The translations under genes were made by a program, and so were the position numbers. The notes beneath the pieces are model-generated. The model was given only the letters and a program-made list of their open reading frames with translations. It was not told the DNA's origin and searched no databases. A DNA stretch of 12,450 nucleotides. Origin: an uncultured Bacteroidales bacterium. GTDB taxonomy: Bacteria; Bacteroidota; Bacteroidia; Bacteroidales; WCHB1-69. The DNA is taken from positions 1 through 12,450 of the forward strand of contig CAMJPH010000073.1 in assembly GCA_946407715.1 (NCBI GenBank). The letters are read 5' to 3'. This document shows, piece after piece, positions 1 through 5,396 of this stretch (its first letter is position 1; the number at the start of each line of letters is the position of its first letter).

Positions 1-84
1 TCGGTAGAAACGACGGAGAAACGGTTGGTTCGCACGCCGTTAGGTGTGCGGGCAAATAATAAATGCCAAATAACAATGAAATGA
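1..84 (+). CDS. Possible 3' end of an upstream ORF, or read-through of a repeat element
   Basis: The first frame is open from base 1 and ends with TGA at 82-84, which overlaps the ATG at 81-83 of the next gene in an ATGA arrangement typical of translational coupling. The readable tail is SVETTEKRLVRTPLGVR followed by about ten residues. It could be the end of a regulator such as an ECF sigma factor, which often precedes a small membrane protein like the next gene, but no diagnostic motif is visible. The same bases hold a hairpin with a CCGTTAGG core that recurs upstream of dxr, so this may instead be an intergenic repeat that happens to be open. I cannot separate the two from 84 bases. Confidence 0.3.
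   Translation, partial: SVETTEKRLVRTPLGVRANNKCQITMK
31..50. repeat. Hairpin with CCGTTAGG core
   Basis: Arms CGCACGCC (31-38) and GGTGTGCG (43-50) pair over 8 bp with one G-U pair around the loop GTTA. The core CCGTTAGG is identical to the core of the stem-loop at 3485-3498 on the other strand. GGTAG precedes it at 3-7, and a GGTAG also lies near the dxr copy. This suggests a dispersed repeat family. Confidence 0.5.
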
Positions 85-662
85 AAAACAACAGAACAGA
101 TATTGACCGCCTTTTCGAGAAAGGGGTGTCGGAGGTGTCGCGTGCGCCGCGGAAAACCCTTTCGGACGAGCAGATCAAAACCGCCGCTGTCGCCTCAAAA
201 TCAGGTGCGGGCGTGTGGCTGCTGGCGCACGCGCGGGAGATGCTGATTGGAGTGGTCTCCTTTGTTACGGGCTGTTTCGTGACCTTTGCCGTTCTGCACT
301 ATACCGTTCCGAAACCTTCGGAACCGCAAGCGGGAGAGAATGTTAATGTTGATACGATAGCATTGCCGTCAGAATCTGAAAGGGTGGTCGTAGAGACGTT
401 TCATGAAAAGTCTCTTGAAACGTCTCTACAGAATGAAGATCATTCCGTCCCCTCATCTGCAAATCCTACGTCCAACAACACACGTCATACGTCACATCTC
501 CAAACTCCTGAGTCTCAAGTCCAAACTCCTGAGTCTCAAGTCCAAAGTCCTGAGTCTCAAGAACCCGTTGTAGTGAAGAAGACCGTCGTACAGCGTGATA
601 CAGTCCATGTGAAGGAGACCGTTGTGGTGAAAGACACCGTGTATATGCTTAATGAAGAATGA
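81..662 (+). CDS. Single-pass membrane protein with DTV-rich periplasmic tail
   Basis: I do not recognise a named family. With the start at 81 it has 193 residues. An in-frame ATG at 63 is also possible, but 81 gives the ATGA overlap with the upstream frame. Residues 1-50 are charged and probably cytoplasmic (DIDRLFEKGVSE). Residues about 54-76 form one membrane helix (MLIGVVSFVTGCFVTFAVL). The rest should be periplasmic: a low-complexity linker, then a heptapeptide repeat (PESQVQT), then a beta-prone tail with RDTVHV and KDTVYM. The layout resembles Bacteroidota anti-sigma-like or envelope scaffold proteins, which is inference only. The linker is made of repeat DNA: a 14-bp palindrome at 390-429 and 7-base units at 467-564. 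The next gene starts 3 bases after the stop and shares the DT[VL] motif, so they are probably cotranscribed partners. Confidence 0.75.
   Translation: MKNNRTDIDRLFEKGVSEVSRAPRKTLSDEQIKTAAVASKSGAGVWLLAHAREMLIGVVSFVTGCFVTFAVLHYTVPKPSEPQAGENVNVDTIALPSESERVVVETFHEKSLETSLQNEDHSVPSSANPTSNNTRHTSHLQTPESQVQTPESQVQSPESQEPVVVKKTVVQRDTVHVKETVVVKDTVYMLNEE
390..429. repeat. 14-bp perfect inverted repeat inside a coding region
   Basis: GTAGAGACGTTTCA (390-403) and TGAAACGTCTCTAC (416-429) are exact reverse complements around a 12-base loop. The loop, TGAAAAGTCTCT, is itself close to the right arm. The palindrome lies in the linker-coding part of the membrane protein gene and keeps the frame open (VVETFHEKSLETSL). 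It resembles dispersed palindromes with GTAGAGACG...CGTCTCTAC ends that I recall from cyanobacterial and Bacteroidota genomes; that link comes from memory and was not searched. Confidence 0.7.
467..564 (+). repeat. In-frame 7-base tandem array coding for the PESQVQT repeat
   Basis: From 467 the sequence falls into 7-base units: tacgtcc, aacaaca, cacgtca, tacgtca, catctcc, aaactcc, tgagtct, caagtcc, aaactcc, tgagtct, caagtcc, aaagtcc, tgagtct and a diverged end. Three units make 21 bases, so the reading frame is kept. The 21-base period repeats two and two-thirds times from 501 and codes for seven-residue repeats. The unit length matches the noncoding arrays elsewhere in the window. Confidence 0.75.
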
Positions 663-679
663 TAAATGAAGAATGTGGA
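652..679 (+). repeat. Four 7-base units spanning a stop/start junction
   Basis: Units ATGAAGA, ATGATAA, ATGAAGA and ATGTGGA run across the end of the membrane protein gene and the start of the barrel gene. They contain the TGA stop of the first (660-662) and the ATG start of the second (666). The units belong to the same ATGNNGA family as the long array after the barrel gene. Confidence 0.65.
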
Positions 680-1592
680 ATATAGGGTGACTTTTGTGTT
701 CTTGCTGATGATGGTGGGAATTGGACAATTGTGTGCGCAAAAACCTGACACGCTCTACATTTATGAGACGGTGACGGAGCATGACACGCTTTTCTCCCGC
801 GACACCATCTGGGTACACGATACGCTCTATCTTCGTCAAAATCCGCAACAAATGGACGTTCGTGAGGATGCTGACTCTTTGGCAAGGATTTTTCACGATG
901 GGTCTTTTGATATAGAATCCAAGCCGGAAAAGGAGAAGCGGCATCGTGAACCGCGAGAGAAACGCGAACGGGCGCCGATGCCATATTTCCGTCATGAGTT
1001 CAAGTTGGAATTGTGCGACCCGACCTGCATCGCGTTATTTGACCGGTATTTTGTGTTTGTCATGCCCGTCGGTTTTGATTTGGATCTCGACCTAAACAAA
1101 GGCCTGCTCAGTCCATGGTTCCACACTACGCCGGTGTTCGCCTTTGCCTACCACTTCCGTGCCACGAAATGGCTGTGGATTGGTCTGCACACCCAATACG
1201 TACATTATGTGGATTTGGAAATCAAGGACTTGACTCAGACCGTGCCAGGCATCTGCGACCGCCGATACCACGCCATCAGTATCTTGCCGGAATTGAGGCT
1301 CTCTTGGTTTAACCGACCGCACGTCACGCTATACTCCGAGCTTTCGTTCGGGGTGACCAAATTCATCGGCAGGGTGACGAACTACGACTTGAGCTACGCC
1401 GACAACAGCACAACCTATTTCGATATAAATACCAATTCGAGCACGAACGACAAGAATCCCCGAACGTTGTTTTTCTCCCCGCATGTGACACTTTTCGGCA
1501 TCCGGGCTGGTGGGGAGCATTGGTTCGGCAGCTTTGAGCTCGGTGTCGGATTCAAAGGATTTGGAGCGATTGGGGTGGGGTATGGGTTTTGA
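666..1592 (+). CDS. Predicted outer-membrane beta-barrel protein with signal peptide
   Basis: A 308-residue protein of unknown specific function. Residues 1-24 form a signal peptide with a hydrophobic core (VTFVFLLMMVGIG) and likely cleavage after LCA. The mature N-terminus (about 27-57) carries four DT[LI] motifs (DTLYIY, DTLFSR, DTIWVH, DTLYLR), matching the DTV tail of the preceding gene product. Residues about 84-103 are highly charged (EKEKRHREPREKRER). From about 105 to the end there are alternating aromatic and hydrophobic strands rich in Y, F, W and G, ending in GVGYGF with a terminal Phe, as in outer-membrane barrels. The start codon lies inside a 7-base array, but the signal peptide supports it. 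A role as the outer-membrane partner of the upstream inner-membrane protein is inferred from position and the shared motif. Confidence 0.75.
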   Translation: MKNVEYRVTFVFLLMMVGIGQLCAQKPDTLYIYETVTEHDTLFSRDTIWVHDTLYLRQNPQQMDVREDADSLARIFHDGSFDIESKPEKEKRHREPREKRERAPMPYFRHEFKLELCDPTCIALFDRYFVFVMPVGFDLDLDLNKGLLSPWFHTTPVFAFAYHFRATKWLWIGLHTQYVHYVDLEIKDLTQTVPGICDRRYHAISILPELRLSWFNRPHVTLYSELSFGVTKFIGRVTNYDLSYADNSTTYFDINTNSSTNDKNPRTLFFSPHVTLFGIRAGGEHWFGSFELGVGFKGFGAIGVGYGF

Positions 1593-1732
1593 ATGATGAA
1601 TGATGAATGCTGAATGATGAATGATGAATGCTGAATGCTGAATGATGAATGATGAATGCTGAATGATGAATGCTGAATGTAGAATGAAGAATGTAGAATG
1701 AAGAATTATGCATTATGCATTATGAATTATAA
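1593..1732 (+). repeat. Long 7-base tandem array, about 20 units
   Basis: Directly after the TGA stop of the barrel gene come 16 units of ATGNNGA without a gap (1593-1704): mostly ATGATGA and ATGCTGA, ending with ATGTAGA and ATGAAGA alternating. Four more units follow in the same 7-base register: attatgc, attatgc, attatga, attataa (1705-1732). Nothing else was found between here and the lipoprotein gene apart from AT-rich sequence. Confidence 0.85.
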
Positions 1733-1784
1733 AAGGGTGATTTAATAGATGATGAAAAATTTTTTGAGATTTAATTTGTTGAAT

Positions 1785-2231
1785 ATGAAAAAGATAATTT
1801 TTGTAATGTTGGTGGCTGTCGGGATTATGGCGGTTTCGTGCAGTCCTGCGGTGGTGGATAGAGAACCGATTGTGACGTTCTACATGGACAACGAAGAAAT
1901 CACCGGCAACAGCGTGGAGGTGCCGCTGAACAGCTACCGTGAGATTAAAATCAAGACGGAGGCAATTGGGATCAACTCCAACCGCGGGGTTTACTATTAC
2001 TGGCAATACGCTACGGGATACCCCGTTGAATTGATTGTTGGAACGGACAATCTTATCCTGAACGGGACCTCTTTCGGGACCTATATACCCGAGTTAGAGT
2101 CCTCCGGGATGGTACAGTTCGCCACCTTCCGCATGATCTTTAGCGACACGACCTACCATTCCGGCGATGAATGCCGTCTTTCGGTGAGCGTGGGGAATTA
2201 CACGAAATATCTGAAAGTGATCGTCCAATAA
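1785..2231 (+). CDS. Small putative lipoprotein
   Basis: With the start at 1785 the product has 148 residues. The signal peptide (MKKIIFVMLVAVGIMAVSC) ends in a plausible lipobox, AVSC, with the acylated Cys at 19. An in-frame ATG at 1749 would add 12 residues in front of the signal and is less likely. The rest is beta-rich, with conserved-looking stretches YYYWQYATGYP and GDECRLSVSVGNYTKYLKVIV, and reads like a single Ig-like or beta-sandwich domain; I cannot name a family. It should be anchored in the envelope. Only 14 bases separate its stop from the end of convergent dxr, and no intrinsic terminator fits there, so transcripts may overlap. Confidence 0.7.
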   Translation: MKKIIFVMLVAVGIMAVSCSPAVVDREPIVTFYMDNEEITGNSVEVPLNSYREIKIKTEAIGINSNRGVYYYWQYATGYPVELIVGTDNLILNGTSFGTYIPELESSGMVQFATFRMIFSDTTYHSGDECRLSVSVGNYTKYLKVIVQ

Positions 2232-2245
2232 GGAGGGATCTCTGT

Positions 2246-3415
2246 TTATTTGACCCGCGCCCGCGTCTCCGCATCCAACGCGATGTACTCTTCGATGGTT
2301 TTGGGACGTACGCTCGGGGCGGTGGCCAAGGCGTGCTCGATGATGCGCGGGATGTCCGTGAACTTGATCTTCTCCTGCATGAACATCTTGACGGCCACCT
2401 CGTTGGCGGCGTTCATCACGCAGGGCATTCCTCCACCGGCAGCCGATGCTTTGTAGGCCATATCCAAACAAGGAAATACCTCTTTGTTAGGTGTTTCAAA
2501 GGTTAGATTACGGTATTTGTTGAAGTCAAGGCGGTCATAAGGCAACGGCAGTCGGAGCGGGTAGGAGAGGGCGTATTGGATGGGCAGCCGCATGTCGGGA
2601 ACTCCGAGCTGCGCCTTCACGGAACCGTCTTCGAACTGCACCATGGAGTGGATGACCGACTGCGGGTGAACCACCACGTCGATCTTCTCCAACGGCATGT
2701 TGAACAACCATTTGGCCTCGATGACCTCCAGCCCTTTGTTCATCAGCGATGCACTGTCGATGGTCACCTTCGGCCCCATGCTCCAGTTGGGATGCTTGAG
2801 GGCGCTCTGCAGGGTGACCGTTTCCAGTTGCTCTTTGGTATAGCCACGGAACGCGCCGCCGGAAGCCGTGATGATCAGCTTCTCCACGGGGTTGTACTGC
2901 TCGCCCGCCAGGCACTGGAAAATCGCCGAATGCTCTGAATCCACGGGCAATACGGGGGCATTATGCTCCTTCGCGGTGCGCATGATGAGCTCACCGGCCA
3001 CCACGAGGGTCTCCTTGTTGGCGATGGCCAACGGGGTGCCGCACGACACGGTGCGGAACGCCGGCTTCAGGCCCGCAATGCCCACGATGCACGACAGTAC
3101 CATATCGACGCAGTCCATCTCGCACACGTCGCACAACGACTCCTCGCCGCAGAAGACCTTCACGTCCTCGTCAGCCAGCGCTTCTTTTACCTTACGGTAG
3201 GCCTCTTCCTGCACCACCACGACGATGTTGGGATGGTACTTCTTGGCTTGCTCGATGAGCAGATCCGCGCTGGAGTTGGCGGCGATGATTTCCAGTTGCA
3301 GCACATCGGGATGGAGCGCGATGACCTCCAACGCCTGCGTGCCCATGGAGCCCGTCGAGCCAAGGACGGCGATGCGACGGGGATGACTATCTTCTTGCTT
3401 GTAATTGTTGTCCAT
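2246..3415 (-). CDS. dxr: 1-deoxy-D-xylulose 5-phosphate reductoisomerase
   Basis: Converts 1-deoxy-D-xylulose 5-phosphate to 2-C-methyl-D-erythritol 4-phosphate with NADPH, the first committed step of the MEP isoprenoid pathway, in the cytosol. The 389 residues match the family length. Visible motifs are the NADPH-binding GSTGSMG (19-25), ANKET (132-136), the metal and substrate segment PVDSEHSAIFQ (157-167, D159 and E161), SGGAFR (185-190), HPNWSMG (208-214) and MNKGLEVIEA (225-234). The start at 3415 was chosen because homology begins at residues 13-14 (RRIAVLG). The open frame extends to 3478, but that part is the translated repeat element upstream. It is the last gene of the minus-strand housekeeping series. 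The 5' leader contains nested stem-loops. Confidence 0.97.
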   Translation of the reverse strand: MDNNYKQEDSHPRRIAVLGSTGSMGTQALEVIALHPDVLQLEIIAANSSADLLIEQAKKYHPNIVVVVQEEAYRKVKEALADEDVKVFCGEESLCDVCEMDCVDMVLSCIVGIAGLKPAFRTVSCGTPLAIANKETLVVAGELIMRTAKEHNAPVLPVDSEHSAIFQCLAGEQYNPVEKLIITASGGAFRGYTKEQLETVTLQSALKHPNWSMGPKVTIDSASLMNKGLEVIEAKWLFNMPLEKIDVVVHPQSVIHSMVQFEDGSVKAQLGVPDMRLPIQYALSYPLRLPLPYDRLDFNKYRNLTFETPNKEVFPCLDMAYKASAAGGGMPCVMNAANEVAVKMFMQEKIKFTDIPRIIEHALATAPSVRPKTIEEYIALDAETRARVK

Positions 3416-3431
3416 AATTGTTGTTTCACTT

Positions 3432-3498
3432 CCAGGGGTGGCGGTGCTCGTTCCTCGCACCTTACCCCTGGCTACCAAGCTCTTGCCCCTAACGGGGC
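3432..3498. repeat. Nested stem-loop element upstream of dxr
   Basis: An outer stem CCAGGGGT (3432-3439) / ACCCCTGG (3464-3471) encloses an inner stem GGTGC (3443-3447) / GCACC (3457-3461). A second hairpin GCCCC (3485-3489) / GGGGC (3494-3498) follows. On the dxr strand the order is a GCCCCGTTAGGGGC hairpin, a GGTAG link and then the large stem-loop, ending about 17 bases before the dxr ATG. The second hairpin shares the CCGTTAGG core with the window start. It could be a dispersed repeat, an mRNA structure affecting dxr, or both. Confidence 0.6.
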
Positions 3499-3522
3499 TG
3501 CTTAAGGAAATATGTTTTTAAA

Positions 3523-3550
3523 TATTGCCTATTGCCTGTTGCCTATTGCC
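3523..3550. repeat. Four 7-base units directly against the adk stop codon
   Basis: Plus-strand units tattgcc, tattgcc, tgttgcc and tattgcc end at 3550, the base next to the adk stop codon (3551-3553, TAA on the minus strand). On the mRNA strand they read as repeats of GGCAATA immediately after the stop. Confidence 0.8.
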
Positions 3551-4126
3551 TTACAACGCTTCCACCACCTTGCAGATATCCGCAAACACGTGCTCAATAT
3601 CCTGCATGCCGTTGATTTCCACCAACTTGCCTTGTTTCTGGTAGTATTCCACAAGCGGCATGGTCTGGGCGAAGAAGTTCTCCACGCGGGCCTTGACGGT
3701 GGCAGGGGTGTCGTCGGCGCGTTGCTCGATTTCGGCGCGTTTGAGGATGCGTTTCTGCACCTCTTCCATCTCCACCTTCAGGTATATGACCTTGGTGATG
3801 TCGAGGTTGTTGAAGAAGCTCTTGTCGTCGAGCATCTCGGCCTGTTTGATGGTGCGCGGCACACCGTCAAAGATAAAGCCCTTGGCGTCGGCGTGTTTCT
3901 CGATATGGTTGCGCAACATGCCGAGGGTGATGTCGTCGGGACAGAGGTCGCCGCGGTTGATGATCTCCTGCGCCTTCAGACCCAGCGGGGTCTTGTGGGA
4001 GATCTCGTAACGGAACAGGTCGCCGGTGGAGACGTGTTCAAGTTGGAATTTTTCGGCCATCTGCTTGGCCTGGGTGCCTTTTCCGCTGCCAGGGGCACCG
4101 AACATGACGAGAGTGATTTGGGACAT
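3551..4126 (-). CDS. adk: Adenylate kinase, short form
   Basis: Catalyses ATP + AMP to 2 ADP in the cytosol. The 191 residues carry the P-loop GAPGSGKGT (10-18), the AMP-side STGDLFR (33-39) and the lid region RAEIEQRADDT (130-140), without the long zinc-type LID insertion of about 214-residue enzymes. The conserved GFPRT motif reads GVPRT (88-92), an F-to-V change next to the AMP-binding Arg. The start at 4126 is standard: MSQITLVMFGAPGSGKGT puts the P-loop at the usual place. It lies downstream of hpt with an inverted 7-base array between them, a gene pairing common in Bacteroidota. Confidence 0.97.
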   Translation of the reverse strand: MSQITLVMFGAPGSGKGTQAKQMAEKFQLEHVSTGDLFRYEISHKTPLGLKAQEIINRGDLCPDDITLGMLRNHIEKHADAKGFIFDGVPRTIKQAEMLDDKSFFNNLDITKVIYLKVEMEEVQKRILKRAEIEQRADDTPATVKARVENFFAQTMPLVEYYQKQGKLVEINGMQDIEHVFADICKVVEAL

Positions 4127-4158
4127 ATTTGTTTTAATTTATGTTTAAGCTTATGTGA

Positions 4159-4229
4159 AGTTAGTAGTTAGTAGTTAGTAGTTAGCGATTTAGGGCCAAC
4201 CACTAACTACTAACTGCTAACTGCAAACT
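4159..4229. repeat. Inverted pair of 7-base arrays forming a long hairpin (hpt-adk gap)
   Basis: Four units agttagt/agttagc (4159-4186) face four units actaact, actaact, gctaact, gcaaact (4202-4229), which are their reverse complement. Bases 4167-4185 pair with 4203-4221 with one mismatch, around a 17-base loop. The hpt stop codon (4217-4219) lies within the right arm. In the hpt-adk transcript this would be a stem of about 19 bp between the two genes. Confidence 0.8.
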
Positions 4230-4756
4230 TGATAAATGTCGGGGAGGTTGCGTCCATAGCCGTCGTAGTCGAGGCCGCGGCCGATGACGAACTTGTTGGG
4301 GATGTTGATGCCCACGTAATGGACGGGCAGGTCGGCTTTGTAGGCGTCGGGTTTCATCGTCATGGTGGCGATGCGGACGTCCTTGGCCCCCGCTTCCGTC
4401 AGCATTTTGTGCAGGTGGATATAGGTGGCTCCGGTATCGACAATGTCTTCGAGGATGAGGATTCGTTTGCCGCGAATGTCCTCGCTGAGACCGATAAGCT
4501 GGTTGATTGTGCCGGAACTCTCGGTGCCGCTGTAGGAGGCGAGCTTAACACAGGTGATGCGGCAAGGGAAATCAAGCCGTTTCAGCAGATCGACGGCGAA
4601 AACGATGGCCCCGTTGAGGGTGATCAACATAATCGGGTCGTCGTAGCGGTATTCCAGCATGATGTCCGACGCCACCTTGGCGATGGCCGTGTCGATTTCT
4701 TCTGACGAAATGTACTTGACAAATGTCTTGTCCAAAAAGGTCACTTTTTCGCTCAT
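4217..4756 (-). CDS. hpt: Hypoxanthine phosphoribosyltransferase
   Basis: Transfers the phosphoribosyl group of PRPP to hypoxanthine (and usually guanine) in purine salvage. The 179 residues show the flexible-loop SY dipeptide in LASYSGT (72-78), the PRPP-binding motif ILILEDIVDTGATY (99-112), and the C-terminal purine and metal region NKFVIGRGLDYDGYGRNLP (154-172). The ATG at 4756 is preferred over the in-frame GTG at 4762 two codons upstream. A -7-like box lies 21 bases before it. The last codons, QVCS and the stop, are formed by the 7-base array downstream. Confidence 0.96.
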   Translation of the reverse strand: MSEKVTFLDKTFVKYISSEEIDTAIAKVASDIMLEYRYDDPIMLITLNGAIVFAVDLLKRLDFPCRITCVKLASYSGTESSGTINQLIGLSEDIRGKRILILEDIVDTGATYIHLHKMLTEAGAKDVRIATMTMKPDAYKADLPVHYVGINIPNKFVIGRGLDYDGYGRNLPDIYQVCS

Positions 4757-4776
4757 ATCCACTTTTTTTGTGAGTG

Positions 4777-4784
4777 CAAAAGTA
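4777..4784 (-). promoter_or_regulatory. Bacteroidota-type -7 box for hpt
   Basis: The minus strand reads TACTTTTG, a full match to TAnnTTTG, 21 bases before the hpt ATG. No clear -33 TTTG is present at the usual 19-20 base spacing. The upstream side is the palindrome at 4796-4829. Confidence 0.5.
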
Positions 4785-4795
4785 CAATTTTTTTG

Positions 4796-4829
4796 TGATG
4801 TGTGATCAGCGAACAGTGATCACACATCA
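4796..4829. repeat. 13-bp perfect inverted repeat at the end of the methyltransferase gene
   Basis: TGATGTGTGATCA (4796-4808) and TGATCACACATCA (4817-4829) pair perfectly around the 8-base loop gcgaacag. The methyltransferase stop codon (4820-4822) lies within one arm. On the transcribed strand the stem is followed by A residues, not T, so it is not a canonical intrinsic terminator. It could protect the mRNA 3' end or act as an operator just upstream of the hpt -7 box. Confidence 0.75.
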
Positions 4830-5359
4830 TGAATTATGAATTGTTTCACCGCTTCCCACAGCACAATCCCCGTGGCCACGGAAACATTTAGCGAGTGCTT
4901 GGTGCCGAACTGCGGGATCTCTATGGCCGCGTCGCACAGGGGCAGCAGCTCGTCGGAGATGCCGAACACCTCGTTGCCGACGAACAGGGCAATTTTCCCG
5001 TATTTGGAGAAATCAAAGTCCTGCAGCATGACGGAGTTGTCGGTTTGCTCCACCAGTAAGATTGAATAACCTTCAGATTTCAAGCGGTTTGCAAGTTCGG
5101 CAACGTACTCCACGTATTCCCATTCCACGCTTTCGGTGGCGCCGAGGGCGGTCTTGCTGATCTCTTTCTGCGGCGGCGTGGCGGTGATCCCGCACAGGTA
5201 GAGTTTTTCGATGTTGAAGGCGTCGCACGTGCGGAACGCAGAACCCACGTTGTGCATACTGCGGATATTGTCCAGCACCAACACAATAGGCGCTTTCTCC
5301 TGTTTCTTGAACTCCTCGGGGGTGATTCTCCCCAGCTCATCCATGGATAGTTTCTTCAT
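4820..5359 (-). CDS. SpoU/TrmH-family RNA 2'-O-methyltransferase
   Basis: A SAM-dependent SPOUT-fold methyltransferase that modifies ribose 2'-OH in tRNA or rRNA; the target cannot be read from sequence. All three SpoU motifs are present: DNIRSMHNVGSAFRT (30-44), FVGNEVFGIS (126-135) and IPQFGTKHSLNVSVATGIV starting at 148, which forms the SAM-binding knot. The 179 residues make a catalytic domain without an N-terminal substrate-binding extension. The start at 5359 lies within a repeat array; the next Met (codon 6, at 5344) is an alternative. The last residues, FIIHDV, are coded by two ATTCAT-type 7-base units plus the palindrome, so the C-terminus looks remodelled by repeat DNA. It lies 36 bases downstream of dnaB. 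Confidence 0.93.
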   Translation of the reverse strand: MKKLSMDELGRITPEEFKKQEKAPIVLVLDNIRSMHNVGSAFRTCDAFNIEKLYLCGITATPPQKEISKTALGATESVEWEYVEYVAELANRLKSEGYSILLVEQTDNSVMLQDFDFSKYGKIALFVGNEVFGISDELLPLCDAAIEIPQFGTKHSLNVSVATGIVLWEAVKQFIIHDV

Positions 5360-5396
5360 CGTTTCATCGTTTCATCGTTTTTCATCGTCTCATCGT
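5356..5396. repeat. Five TCATCGT units between dnaB and the methyltransferase gene
   Basis: TCATCGT occurs at 5356, 5364, 5372, 5382 and 5390, spaced 8, 8, 10 and 8 bases. On the transcribed strand this is ACGATGA repeated. The first unit touches the dnaB TGA (5396-5398) and the last supplies the ATG of the methyltransferase gene (5357-5359). Confidence 0.8.

Noticed and set aside
501..560. CRISPR-like direct repeats
   Set aside because: The 21-base repeats are contiguous with no spacers, lie inside a gene and are made of 7-base units.
492..995. 167-codon minus-strand frame opposite the first two genes
   Set aside because: Its apparent protein repeats are the antisense reading of the 7-base array, and it overlaps two better supported genes.
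3416..3478. N-terminal extension of dxr to 3478
   Set aside because: Family homology starts after the ATG at 3415; the extension is translated stem-loop repeat.
3512..4171. 219-codon open frame on the plus strand opposite adk
   Set aside because: It mirrors the adk coding sequence and its composition (HLHLQVYDLGDVEVVEE) is typical of an antisense shadow.
4796..4829. Intrinsic terminator for the methyltransferase gene
   Set aside because: The stem is perfect, but the transcribed strand continues with A residues rather than a T tract.
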